Shown in pieces: positions 6,738 to 14,545 of a stretch of 34,445 nt of DNA. The stretch spans positions 1 to 34,445 of the forward strand of contig JAFUMG010000055.1 of NCBI GenBank assembly GCA_017473225.1, written 5' to 3'. The stretch is from Oscillospiraceae bacterium. GTDB taxonomy: Bacteria; Bacillota; Clostridia; Oscillospirales; Oscillospiraceae. The number at the start of each line of letters is the position of its first letter. The first letter of the stretch is position 1. Below the pieces are notes generated by a model. The model was given only the letters and a program-made list of their open reading frames with translations. It did not search any database and was not told the DNA's origin. The translations under genes and the position numbers were made by a program.

Positions 6738-9171
6738 TGACGCCGCTCTGGAGCGTGGCGTAGGTGGCGCCGGTGGTCACATGGTACAGCTCGCCCACAT
6801 AGGACTCGGTATAGGTGCCGTCCTGCTTCACCGCCACACAGACCGTCCCGGAGGGTTCCGTCTCGGTCAGGACCAGCCGGGAAGCATCGGCCCGGTAGAT
6901 ATCGGAATCAAAGGACAGGGCCACGGTATAGCTGCCCGCGGGCAGGCTCATGACCGCCGTGCCGGTGGCATCCACCGGGCTGATGCCCACGGTGGCGCCG
7001 TCACGCAGGAAGGTGACCGTGGCGTTGGTCATGACATTTCCGTAGAAGTCCGTGACCTTCACCGCGTAGTCCACCTGCCGGGGCTGCTCCTCGCCGGAGC
7101 CGGTGTCCTCCTTCAGCGTCACCACCAGCTCCGTGCCGGAGCCGAAGGGAACGGAGGCGGAATCCAGATAATAGCCGCTGGGGGCGCCGATGACCGCGCT
7201 GTAGTCACCCTGGGTCAGGGTGAAGCTGATGGCGCCGTTAGCATCGGTATAGCCGTAGCTGCCGCCCACGGAAACCAGAACGCCGCTGACCGGGCTGCCG
7301 GCCATATCCAGGACACGGACCGTGTAAACCGCCGTCACCACCACATCGGTATCCAGCTTGACGGAGATCACGGGATCCGCTTCCGTCAGGGTGAATTCCG
7401 TCACCCGGGCCTTGTAGCCTGCGGGGATCTTGACGGTCACCGGGTAGGTGCCGGGCTCCAGCTTGGCCGCCGCCAGGCCGCTTTCGTCGGTGGTCAGAGT
7501 CAGGGTGGAGCCGTCCGCCTGCTTCAGGTAGACCTGGGCGCCGGAAATGGGGGTCCTGTTTTCATCCGTCAGGGTGACAGCGTAAACGATCTTCTCCACT
7601 TCCTCCTCAGTCTCTTCCTGGACGCCGGTATCCATATAGGCTTCAAAGGTGAAGGACGCCGCGGGATAGACACCGGAGCTGTCCGGCATGGCCGCCGCGG
7701 AGAACTGGATCGTATCTCCCGCCCGGACCTTGATGGATACCACTCTCGCGCCGGTATCGTCCTTGCGGCCCTCGCTCTGGTAATTGCGCAGGGCGTAGGT
7801 ATTCAGATTGTAAAGGGTAAAGTCATAATCGACGCCTGCGGTGGCGCTCAGGCACCGCACCGCCAGGGTACCGGCCTCCGTGGCCTTGTAGGTGAAATAC
7901 ACACCCTGGTTGTTGCCGGCGGAGACCGCCGCGTCAAACTTGCCCAGGGACATGGCATAGGGGTTGCCCATGGTGCCCTTGAACAGGCTGAAGCTCAGAG
8001 TAAAGTTTTTCTCCTCGTCGCCGGAGTTGCCCACCACCAAACTGACGGGGGTGGAAACATCCTGGGAGGCGATGGACAAGCCCACCACGCCGCCGGAGGG
8101 CTTGTAGGTCTTGCCGCCGTAAATCACATAGGCATCGGCGTCCCGGATCTGCACATACAGCTGGGTGACCTTATAGATGTTCATGTAGACCTCTTCGTCG
8201 GGGGCCACATTTACCGTATAGCTGGAAAAGCCGCCGAACTCAATGGGGTTTTCCTTTGTGCCGATGGTGCGGGCTTCCCGTTCCTCCTCGGTCTCGGGGA
8301 TGTCATCCACGGTCTTGGCGATGGTCTGCACATAGTCCTCAGCGCCGTAGTAGGAGAGGATCCGCTCAAAGAGCGCCGCTTCCGTGACGCTGCCCTTGTG
8401 GATCAGGGCAATGTTGCCGAACCGGTCGATCACCACGGTGGTGGGATAGGCCGTCAGCTGCATGGCCTCCTGCCATTTCTCGTCGCACAGAGCCATGGGG
8501 AAGGTCAGCTCCTGCTCCTTGCGGAATTCCGCCACGGCGTCCACATCATCGTTGATGGGATTCAGGGCCAGCACTTCCACGCTGTCGCTGTACTTCTCGT
8601 AGGCCTCCTGCAGATAGGGGAACTCCGCCTTGCAGGGCGCGCACTCCAGATACCAGAAGTTCAGGACCACCGCGTTCTTTTCCTGCAGCAGCTGGGAGAT
8701 GGTGTACTCCTTGCCGTCGATGGCGGTGAAGGTGTAATCGCAGATCATATCACCCAGCTCAAAGGTGATACCCTCCAGATCATCCACCTCGATGATCTCA
8801 TTGCCCAGGACGATCCGGGTCTCCTCGCCGGTGAGGGGGTAGTGATCCTCCACCGGGTAGCCCTCGGGGACGCCGCTGAGCACCGCCACATAGCTGTCGC
8901 TGGCGGCATCGGTGAAGGTGATCACGCCCTCGGCATCGGTCTTGGCAAACCAGACCAGTTCCGCCAGGGTATCGTCGGTGTAGATATAGATACCCACACC
9001 CTCCAGAGCCATGCCGCTGCCGGTGGTGAGTTCAATTGTATAGGTGGTGCTTGCTCCGGTGGGCTTGGTCCCCTCCGCCTCCTGCTTGCGGCAGGAGACC
9101 ATCAGGCAGCTCAGGCAGATCGCCAGAACCAGACAGGCGGCGAGCAAGGCGCGCTTTTTATTAACTGTCAT
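5965..9171 (-). CDS. TlpA-like thioredoxin lipoprotein with Cna-B repeats and shared C-terminal module
   Basis: 1068 residues from the ATG at 9171; a TTG six codons earlier is less likely. The signal peptide ends LMVSC (Cys27), a probable lipobox. Then follow a Cna-B-like domain (about 44-122) and a TlpA/ResA-like thioredoxin fold (about 135-275) with active site ECAPC (Cys177, Cys180) and cis-Pro motif AYPTTVVID. A VIYGGKTY module and a PPC-like domain (AGNNQGVYFTY) come next, then three tandem Cna-B-like domains, a YFIFTPTEPGTYRF domain and the C-terminal module ending EIAWMFCCCYVQ. TlpA-type domains reduce or isomerise disulfides outside the membrane. The thioredoxin and first Cna-B units match the gene at 10503 in order and spacing, so the two are paralogues. 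Substrate unknown; neighbouring proteins or its own Cys-rich tail are possible. Confidence 0.87.
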   Translation of the reverse strand: MTVNKKRALLAACLVLAICLSCLMVSCRKQEAEGTKPTGASTTYTIELTTGSGMALEGVGIYIYTDDTLAELVWFAKTDAEGVITFTDAASDSYVAVLSGVPEGYPVEDHYPLTGEETRIVLGNEIIEVDDLEGITFELGDMICDYTFTAIDGKEYTISQLLQEKNAVVLNFWYLECAPCKAEFPYLQEAYEKYSDSVEVLALNPINDDVDAVAEFRKEQELTFPMALCDEKWQEAMQLTAYPTTVVIDRFGNIALIHKGSVTEAALFERILSYYGAEDYVQTIAKTVDDIPETEEEREARTIGTKENPIEFGGFSSYTVNVAPDEEVYMNIYKVTQLYVQIRDADAYVIYGGKTYKPSGGVVGLSIASQDVSTPVSLVVGNSGDEEKNFTLSFSLFKGTMGNPYAMSLGKFDAAVSAGNNQGVYFTYKATEAGTLAVRCLSATAGVDYDFTLYNLNTYALRNYQSEGRKDDTGARVVSIKVRAGDTIQFSAAAMPDSSGVYPAASFTFEAYMDTGVQEETEEEVEKIVYAVTLTDENRTPISGAQVYLKQADGSTLTLTTDESGLAAAKLEPGTYPVTVKIPAGYKARVTEFTLTEADPVISVKLDTDVVVTAVYTVRVLDMAGSPVSGVLVSVGGSYGYTDANGAISFTLTQGDYSAVIGAPSGYYLDSASVPFGSGTELVVTLKEDTGSGEEQPRQVDYAVKVTDFYGNVMTNATVTFLRDGATVGISPVDATGTAVMSLPAGSYTVALSFDSDIYRADASRLVLTETEPSGTVCVAVKQDGTYTESYVGELYHVTTGATYATLQSGVTNYFIFTPTEPGTYRFTTSDPSAVISYWGGSVYFISDMTGGTDYADNAFTLNIKERNIGVDCIIGVTGAEECFLLITRTGDAVLDESDIPAEVYEATTPPTAFKLTLSQGQSLTYVNVAGATADYTPVLGADGYYHLNSADGPILYVDLGPNAPYVSFYKMLGYEGHGGTSFTQVFRDENGGLVKKEDYTDCMCLYVEAIDSEGYGVYPMTEDLYYMLRQGGDYKGWWDSESPNYLFSSITNLNTEIAWMFCCCYVQ

Positions 9172-9219
9172 AACATCACACACTTTCAAACAGTGACTTG
9201 GTTTTCAGGACTCCCGCGT

Positions 9220-10464
9220 TCAGGCGATGTAGCGGCACATGAACAGCCAGGAGATCTCGTTGTTGATGCCGGGGACCAGATTGCCGTTGTCATCCATGAA
9301 CAGATACATGCTGCCGTTGGGATCGAACCAGCCGGAATCGGCACCCTCGTTCTGGATGATGTATTTCAGGTCCTCAGTCAGAGGATAGTAGCCGGAGTTC
9401 TCATCCATGTACTCCAGATACTCCATCAGGCATTCGGTATAGGATTCCTTCTTCAGGAAATTGCCATCCTCGTCCAGGAAATAACGGTTGACGCCGGTGT
9501 GGTCCAGAATGGTCTTGAAGCAGTCCAGGTACTTCACATCGGTGCCCAGGCTGACCAGGACCAGGGGGCCGTCGGCGGAATCCAGGTGATACCAGCCGGC
9601 GTCATCCAGCACCAGCTCATAGGTGCCGGTGGCGGCGGTGATGTCGAATTCCTTCACGCTGGCGCCGCTGGGCAGGACGTAGGGGGTCAGCTCAACGGTG
9701 GGAGCGTAGACCGTCCAAGGCTCATCCTCCATGGTGCGCTTCGGCTCGCCGGTGCGCTCGACGGTCAGGATGCAGCTTTCCGCTGTGCCGGCGTCCACGC
9801 CGATGACATAGACGGAGGTGCCGCCGTCGGTGCCGATCATGGCAGCCTTGACGGAGATGATGACGGAATTCTCCGTCACCTCCTCAGCCACATTGGTGGT
9901 CTGCACGAAGTGGGGCGCGCCGTAGTAGCCGATCTGCTCCACCTCGTCGCCGGCGGAGAACTCATAGGTGCCCGCCATGGTGGGGGTGAACAGGAAGTAG
10001 CTGCGCTCGCCGGGGGTCAGGCTCACATAGGTGCCGCCCACGCTGACGGGATAGGCCTGGAACTCCTGGCCGTCCACATAAAGGGTCTGGGGCTCCGCGG
10101 TGGGGGTATGGGCCAGAACGATCTCCAGAGAGGTCTGGTCCGCAGAGAGGGTCAGGCCCTCCTGCTCATAATAGTATTCGCTGGCGTCGCCGGTGAACAT
10201 CAGCTCCACGGTGTAATCGCCCTTGGCCAGGGTCTTGGTGACGGTGCCTGCGGCATCCACCACCTGCATGGCCACCTGCTCATCGCCGCTGAGGATCCGG
10301 ACGATGATGCCCTCGGTATAGGGATTGCCCAGGGCATCCACCACGGAAACCTGATAGTCGGCTTCCTTGCCGCCCGCGGCAGCCTGGTCTCCGCAGGCCG
10401 CCAGCATCGCGACACACAGCAGCACGGTCAGGACCAGCGCTGCGCTCTTCTTAAGATTCTTCAT
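9220..10464 (-). CDS. Lipoprotein with Cna-B-like domain and shared C-terminal module
   Basis: 414 residues. The signal peptide ends in a good lipobox LAAC (Cys24). Residues about 36-110 form a Cna-B-like domain (YQVSVVDALGNPYTEG). Residues about 125-245 form the YFLFTPTMAGTYEF domain shared with the two large lipoproteins. The rest is the C-terminal module (YHLDSADGPL ... GYYPLTEDLKYI ... EISWLFMCRYIA). This is the minimal form of the family: one unit of each, no thioredoxin domain and a single Cys in the terminal motif. It sits 48 bases from the next gene and 38 bases from the previous one, consistent with an operon. Ribosome site AAGGATGG is rather far from the ATG. Function unknown. Confidence 0.83.
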   Translation of the reverse strand: MKNLKKSAALVLTVLLCVAMLAACGDQAAAGGKEADYQVSVVDALGNPYTEGIIVRILSGDEQVAMQVVDAAGTVTKTLAKGDYTVELMFTGDASEYYYEQEGLTLSADQTSLEIVLAHTPTAEPQTLYVDGQEFQAYPVSVGGTYVSLTPGERSYFLFTPTMAGTYEFSAGDEVEQIGYYGAPHFVQTTNVAEEVTENSVIISVKAAMIGTDGGTSVYVIGVDAGTAESCILTVERTGEPKRTMEDEPWTVYAPTVELTPYVLPSGASVKEFDITAATGTYELVLDDAGWYHLDSADGPLVLVSLGTDVKYLDCFKTILDHTGVNRYFLDEDGNFLKKESYTECLMEYLEYMDENSGYYPLTEDLKYIIQNEGADSGWFDPNGSMYLFMDDNGNLVPGINNEISWLFMCRYIA

Positions 10465-10502
10465 GATTTATAATACCATCCTTGGGAAATAAGTCGGGTC
10501 CG

Positions 10503-13352
10503 TTATTTTTCGGGGCCCAGGTAATCGTAGTAGTAGCAGACCTTGGTCCAGGAGTTATCCACGTTCTCGAAGGTGTACTTGTTCATCAGCAGCTGCAGGA
10601 TCTCGGCCAGCCGCTCGTCCACGGGGACGCAGCCCTGCTTCTCCTCGCTGCCCTTGGTAATGATCTTGTCCAGGTAAGTGCGGATCTCCTCGGTCAGGTC
10701 CTCGCCCTTGCCGTGGTACTTGCCGGCATACACATCCTCCAGCTGGTAGATCTCAGCATAGGAATCATAGTCCTCGCCCCACAGCTCCCGCAGGTAAGCG
10801 TCGGTGGCGTCCACATCACCTTCGTACTTCTTCAGGAAGGACAGGATGTACAGATCGTCCTCGGTCTTGCTGAAGTCGAAGCCGCCCAGGTCGATCATAC
10901 CGGTGATCATGACGGTCTCGCCGTTGGCGTCCTTCGCCACAGTGCCATCCTCATTGTAGGAGGGCACATTGGAGATGGGGGTGCCGAACACGCCGGTAGC
11001 GCCGGTGAAGTCGCAGTAGATCAGGCTGCCGTACTTCTGCTTGCCGTTGGCATCCAGGCCCAGGTCCTCGTAGTAGTAGCCGTCCTCGCCCAGGACCACG
11101 TCGATACCGCCGGTGATCAGGTAGTACATCGCCTCGCCGGTGGCGTCGGAGTCATAGGTGAAGTAGCCGGGAGCACAGGCCCGGAACAGGTCGTGGGTCG
11201 CGCCGACGTACTCGATATCGTAATAGATGTAGCCGACCTCATAGGGATCCCAGAAGGCGATGTCGATGTAGTAGGGCTTGCCGGCCTCCATATAGAAGAC
11301 CATGGAAACTTCGCCTTCCTCGGTGAACATTCTCTCATCCCGCTCGTAAACCAGCAGCTCCGTGCGGTTCTCATCGAAGATCCAGCCGTCCACGCCGTTG
11401 GTGGACTCATTGTGGGAGGTGATGCGGTAAACGCCGGAACGGGAGGGAACGAACTCTGCCAGCATACCTCTGGGCATGATGATGCGGTTATAATAGAAGT
11501 AGTTGGTGGCCACACCAGTGCCCTGCTTGGCGGTAAAGGCGGAGAAGGTGGTCAGACCCGCGATGGGATCCTCCATGGGCTCGTCGGTGCCATACTGCTC
11601 ATAGTACATGCACATACGCAGCCACTCGTTCTCGTCCTCTTCGGAGAAGCCGTAGAGGGTGTCCACATCGAGCAGCAGCTCCTTCAGCTCTTCATTGACG
11701 GTGCAGTAGCCGGTCAGGTTGGAATTGGAAGCGTAGTTGCAGTAGGTCTCGATCAGCTCGTACTTGTCCTCACCGTCCACGGTCAGGCCGCCGTCATAGA
11801 CCATTTCCCAGACGCTCCGGTCCTCGCTGAACTGGCTGTAGTTCATCAGGTTCGCCAGCAGCAGGGGGCCGTTCTCGGAGCCCACATGGTAGTAGCCGTC
11901 CTCCTCGTTCAGGACGATGTCCACATAGGTATAGTCAAAGCCATCCTCGGACACGGAAGCCTGGCGGGGCAGGTAGGTCGCGGCATCGATCTGCTCCTTG
12001 TCGATGATACGCATATTCTTAATGTATACGGTATCGTCGCCGGCGTTATCGGACTCGTCCTTCAGGTAGCACAGGGCCACCTCATAGGTGCCGTCTTCCT
12101 CGGCGACCCAGGGATAGCAGCTCTTCCAGGTCTCTTCCTCATCCACGCCGGACATCTGGTAGATATCCTCATTGTCCACGATGACGATCATCGCGTCGGC
12201 GCCCTGCTCGGAGGAGATCAGGTAATCAAAGCCAACAGCCTGGCCGGCCTTCAGCTCCACATCCGCGTACAGGATCGCGAAGGAATCCTCGATCTCCTGG
12301 TTGGAAGCCTTCAGGCAGGTCTCGCCGTTCTTCTCGGTAATGATGAAGGGCCAGGTAACATTCGCGCTCTCACCCTCCTCGGGGCGGTAGGTCACGGGAA
12401 TGTCGCCATTGTTGATGGCCGCGGAAATGTCCTCGGAAGCGGGCATTTCATAGGTGGGCTTCATGGTGGTGATGACATCGCTGACGCCGTTGTAGCAGAT
12501 CTTCTGCTCATAGTCATCGCCGGTGAAATGCTCAAAGATGCTGGTAAAGGGACGCAGGCTGGTGATGCCGCCGACCTCGATCAGGCAGATGACGCCGTAG
12601 CGGTCCACGATGATGGAGGTGGGATAGCCGCTGATGCTGAAGGTCTGGCTCCAGGCTGCCTGAACGGAAGCCATGGGGAAGGTCAGGCCCATGGAGGACT
12701 GGTAGGCAGCCACGGTATTGGCATCGTCCAGGGGGTCCAGGGCGATGACGCCGACGCTGTCCTTGTACAGCTGGTAAGCCTCTTCCATATATGGGAACTC
12801 ATTGGCGCAGGGGCCGCAGGTGGTGAAGAAGAAGTTGATCAGCACCATATCCTTCTCCGCCAGCATGTCGGACAGCTTGACGGTGTTGCCGTTGGAATCC
12901 ACGGTGGAGAAGTCGTACATGACGTCGCCCAGGCCCAGCGTGGCGCCGGACAGGCTCTCGCCCTCGATCAGCGCGGACTTCACCTTGATGGTGGCCTTGT
13001 TGCCGCTGAAGCTGTAGGACGCTTCCGGCTGATAGCCGGCGGGAACGCCGGAGATCACGATGGCATAATCGCCGCTCTCCGCCAGCTGGAAGCTGACATT
13101 GCCTTCCTCATCGGTCTCGCCGTACTGCTTCAGATCGGCGAGGGTATCGTCCGCGTAGACGTATACATCCGCGCCAGCCAGGGCCATGCCGCCCATGGAC
13201 GAGACATTGACAGTATAGTTCTGGGTGGCCGCGTCCCCGGCAGTGGTCTCGCCGGTTTCGTCTTCGGAACCGCAGCCGGCCATGGCGGCAGCCATCGACA
13301 GGATCATCGCGCAGGCGAGGATCAGCGACAGCAGTTTCTTGAAATTGCTCAT
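10503..13352 (-). CDS. TlpA-like thioredoxin lipoprotein, first gene of the exported-protein operon
   Basis: 949 residues from the ATG at 13352, chosen because AGGAGG lies just upstream and a signal peptide follows directly; an in-frame extension lacks both. The probable lipobox is AMAGC (Cys27). A Cna-B-like domain (about 45-125) precedes a TlpA-like thioredoxin domain (about 138-275) with TTCGPC (Cys179, Cys182) and GYPTSIIVD. A beta-sandwich region of about 120 residues follows. The C-terminal module then seems to occur twice: internally (YYHVGSENGPLLL ... EWLRMCMYYEQYG) and at the end (GCVPVDERLAEIL ... WTKVCYYYDYLG). A diverged FTPT-like domain lies between them. It is the founder-like gene of the cluster, preceded by two promoters. 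Extracytoplasmic thiol chemistry is likely; the substrate is not evident. Confidence 0.86.
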   Translation of the reverse strand: MSNFKKLLSLILACAMILSMAAAMAGCGSEDETGETTAGDAATQNYTVNVSSMGGMALAGADVYVYADDTLADLKQYGETDEEGNVSFQLAESGDYAIVISGVPAGYQPEASYSFSGNKATIKVKSALIEGESLSGATLGLGDVMYDFSTVDSNGNTVKLSDMLAEKDMVLINFFFTTCGPCANEFPYMEEAYQLYKDSVGVIALDPLDDANTVAAYQSSMGLTFPMASVQAAWSQTFSISGYPTSIIVDRYGVICLIEVGGITSLRPFTSIFEHFTGDDYEQKICYNGVSDVITTMKPTYEMPASEDISAAINNGDIPVTYRPEEGESANVTWPFIITEKNGETCLKASNQEIEDSFAILYADVELKAGQAVGFDYLISSEQGADAMIVIVDNEDIYQMSGVDEEETWKSCYPWVAEEDGTYEVALCYLKDESDNAGDDTVYIKNMRIIDKEQIDAATYLPRQASVSEDGFDYTYVDIVLNEEDGYYHVGSENGPLLLANLMNYSQFSEDRSVWEMVYDGGLTVDGEDKYELIETYCNYASNSNLTGYCTVNEELKELLLDVDTLYGFSEEDENEWLRMCMYYEQYGTDEPMEDPIAGLTTFSAFTAKQGTGVATNYFYYNRIIMPRGMLAEFVPSRSGVYRITSHNESTNGVDGWIFDENRTELLVYERDERMFTEEGEVSMVFYMEAGKPYYIDIAFWDPYEVGYIYYDIEYVGATHDLFRACAPGYFTYDSDATGEAMYYLITGGIDVVLGEDGYYYEDLGLDANGKQKYGSLIYCDFTGATGVFGTPISNVPSYNEDGTVAKDANGETVMITGMIDLGGFDFSKTEDDLYILSFLKKYEGDVDATDAYLRELWGEDYDSYAEIYQLEDVYAGKYHGKGEDLTEEIRTYLDKIITKGSEEKQGCVPVDERLAEILQLLMNKYTFENVDNSWTKVCYYYDYLGPEK

Positions 13353-13425
13353 TTTTGCCTCCTGTGACCCAATATGGATCGGGATAATTCTTAATTTTGG
13401 ACATAAAGCCCTTTTTAACCAAAAT

Positions 13426-13454
13426 ATAGTAACATAATAAAAAAGAACAGTCAA
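13426..13454 (-). promoter_or_regulatory. Proximal sigma-A promoter of the lipoprotein operon
   Basis: Minus strand: TTGACT (13454-13449), 17-bp spacer, TACTAT (13431-13426). The predicted start is about 70 bases before the ATG at 13352, in an AT-rich stretch. Confidence 0.65.
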
Positions 13455-13533
13455 TAGATTGAAAAGTTTTTTCTTTACCAAACTGAAGTAATTTCCGTTT
13501 TCGGTAAAACTTTTAATAATTTCTTAAGGAATC

Positions 13534-13575
13534 CACTTTCTTTCCCACGGCAGGAAAAATGAGCAGCCCGCAGGC
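13534..13575 (-). terminator. Candidate early terminator/attenuator in the operon leader
   Basis: A few bases after the distal promoter start, the minus strand reads GCGGCC-TGCG-GGCTGC followed by TCATTTTT. This short, partly G-U paired hairpin with a T-tract could stop transcripts from the distal promoter or define a very short RNA. Confidence 0.4.
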
Positions 13576-13589
13576 CGCCCAACAAATTC

Positions 13590-13618
13590 AGTATAGCACC
13601 GCGCCCTCCCCCTGTCAA
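13590..13618 (-). promoter_or_regulatory. Distal sigma-A promoter upstream of the lipoprotein operon
   Basis: Minus strand: TTGACA (13618-13613), 17-bp spacer, TATACT (13595-13590). It is stronger than the proximal promoter and gives a leader of about 230 bases before the ATG at 13352. Confidence 0.75.
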
Positions 13619-13693
13619 CGGCTTTTGTCCGCCATCGGTGTAAATCTGTATTTTGCACATTCCGTTTTCGTTCATTTTATCTAATTTTCCATC

Positions 13694-13722
13694 TTGAAAA
13701 TCCCGTTTCTTTGTGATAACTT
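13694..13722 (+). promoter_or_regulatory. Promoter of micro-ORF RNA copy 1
   Basis: TTGAAA, 17-bp spacer, TAACTT. The same hexamer arrangement precedes copy 2 at 15808, in a similarly AT-rich context (CATCTTG shared), supporting it as a real promoter although the -10 is weak. Confidence 0.6.
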
Positions 13723-13744
13723 ATAGTTAGAAAGGGTGATACCA

Positions 13745-13756
13745 ATGTACAGGTAA
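13745..13756 (+). CDS. Three-codon micro-ORF (Met-Tyr-Arg-stop), copy 1
   Basis: AUG-UAC-AGG-UAA behind AAAGGGTGAT. The identical four codons with a better SD (AAAGAGGTGAT) occur at 15860. Translation is not proven; conservation of SD, AUG and stop in both copies is the only evidence. Confidence 0.4.
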   Translation: MYR

Positions 13757-13909
13757 ATCCTCAAGACGGCTTTCAAAATCAGAATATCGATCCTCCGCGG
13801 ACAGAAGCTTCAGATGGTGTATTGAAGAAGGAAATGATGTGACGAAAGAAAGACGGAAGGATCCCAAGACAGATGAAAGCCGCAAATCCGCAGAAAGCGA
13901 GGTTACCCA

Positions 13910-13939
13910 ATGATCGAACCCAAGAATTATGAGAAATAA
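13910..13939 (+). CDS. Nine-residue micro-ORF entering a terminator stem, copy 1
   Basis: MIEPKNYEK with GAGGTTA six bases upstream. Its stop codon TAA is at positions 5-7 of the left arm of the terminator stem, so a terminating ribosome would cover most of that arm. The equivalent ORF at 16035 encodes MMLDTKNSMK. Confidence 0.4.
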   Translation: MIEPKNYEK

Positions 13940-13981
13940 CCCTTAACGAGCCGGAAGGTAAGTTAAGGGTTATTTCTTTTT
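13933..13981 (+). terminator. Main terminator of micro-ORF RNA copy 1
   Basis: A perfect 15-bp stem GAAATAACCCTTAAC at 13933-13947 pairs with 13962-13976 and is followed by T5. A second hairpin-T6 unit lies 10 bases downstream. Confidence 0.9.
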
Positions 13982-14028
13982 GCCGATATATCCGCCCCCA
14001 CGGGCGGCTTTTTTATTACCTGGGAAGT

Positions 14029-14271
14029 AAATTGTAGTTTGTCCTACAGTCTGCAAATTACCAACAACGCTGTCATCCCGAGCGAGCGTCAGCGAGTCGA
14101 GGGATCTTGGCACCGATTTTACTGCAAATCTCAACGAAATGCGTAGATCCCTCGACTCCATTTCATGTAGTCTATGGTATGATTGCCACCGGCAATCATG
14201 GATATTCAGAACCGCTGCGCTATGCTCGGGATGACAACTGCGTTGCGTAAGGGAACGTTAAACTACAATTT
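14029..14271. mobile_element. MITE-like nested repeat, GTCATCCCGAGC core
   Basis: Outer inverted ends AAATTGTAGTTT (14029-14040) and AAACTACAATTT (14260-14271). Inner inverted ends are GTCATCCCGAGC (14072-14083/14224-14235), and within them GTCGAGGGATCT (14096-14107/14145-14156). No coding capacity. A ~50-bp hairpin module at 14171-14220 is absent from the sister element at 24661 but present in the element at 30267. Confidence 0.8.
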
Positions 14272-14300
14272 GAAATTCGCCCCGCCGGCAAATCCATCGG

Positions 14301-14329
14301 TTGACAGCATCAGCGGTCGTTGGTATAAT
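14301..14329 (+). promoter_or_regulatory. Perfect consensus sigma-A promoter of the PTS IIC-like gene
   Basis: TTGACA (14301-14306), 17-bp spacer, TATAAT (14324-14329). Transcription should begin near 14336, leaving a leader of about 210 bases. Confidence 0.9.
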
Positions 14330-14335
14330 ATCTCC

Positions 14336-14508
14336 ATTGTTTCCGGTTCGTGAAGATCGGACCAAGGACCTCCTGTCCAGAGGCTGGGCGGGGCGGTCCG
14401 GCACTGAAGGCAGCTGAGCGTCTTCCGCGGCACGACAGGACCCCCGCACCGCCGCCATAAGCGCTCCGAGCCGCCTAGGGCCAGCAGAGGCTGGCGTTTC
14501 TTTCTTCC
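14336..14508 (+). promoter_or_regulatory. Long GC-rich structured leader ending in a possible attenuator
   Basis: The leader contains several short palindromes: CCAGAGGCTGG at 14378-14388, a GC-rich pairing around GGGGCGGTCC and GGACCCCCGC, and GCCAGC-AGAG-GCTGGC at 14480-14495. The last is followed by the T-rich GTTTCTTTCTT and looks like a weak terminator before the gene. No known riboswitch consensus was recognised. Confidence 0.4.
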
Positions 14509-14545
14509 ATGAGCGGTCAAACTTATGGAAAGGTGAAACAAAGAA

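Larger units (their letters stand above)
13730..14014 (+). ncRNA. Micro-ORF RNA element, copy 1 (undescribed candidate)
   Basis: Homologous to 15843-16170. The 5' part has an SD-like AAAGGGTGAT followed by AUG-UAC-AGG-UAA at 13745-13756. About 165 bases after that AUG, GAGGTTA precedes AUG at 13910-13939 encoding MIEPKNYEK. The stop codon of the second micro-ORF lies in the ascending arm of a perfect 15-bp terminator stem (13933-13947/13962-13976, then T5). A second hairpin, CCGCCC/GGGCGG with T6, follows at 13992-14014. One reading frame, +1 relative to the three-codon ORF, stays open for 52 codons and stops at the second AUG. No Rfam family is recognised by eye. It may be a regulatory RNA, a leader-peptide operon or a tiny mobile element. 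Confidence 0.55.

Noticed and set aside
5695..10473. Very long plus-strand open frame (about 1590 codons) opposite the lipoprotein genes
   Set aside because: It is antisense to genes with signal peptides, lipoboxes and domains. Its product is a low-complexity Gly/His/Ile/Val/Ala sequence, as expected from GC-rich codon usage on the other strand. The same applies to the plus frames at 2435-5263 and 10482-13367.
13353..13481. N-terminal extension of the first thioredoxin lipoprotein
   Set aside because: It would bury the signal peptide, overlaps the proximal promoter, and lacks an SD; the ATG at 13352 has AGGAGG.
13970..14161. Small minus-strand ORF over the MITE-like element
   Set aside because: Its sequence is explained by the inverted repeats and a terminator; no SD and no conservation in the sister element at 24661.
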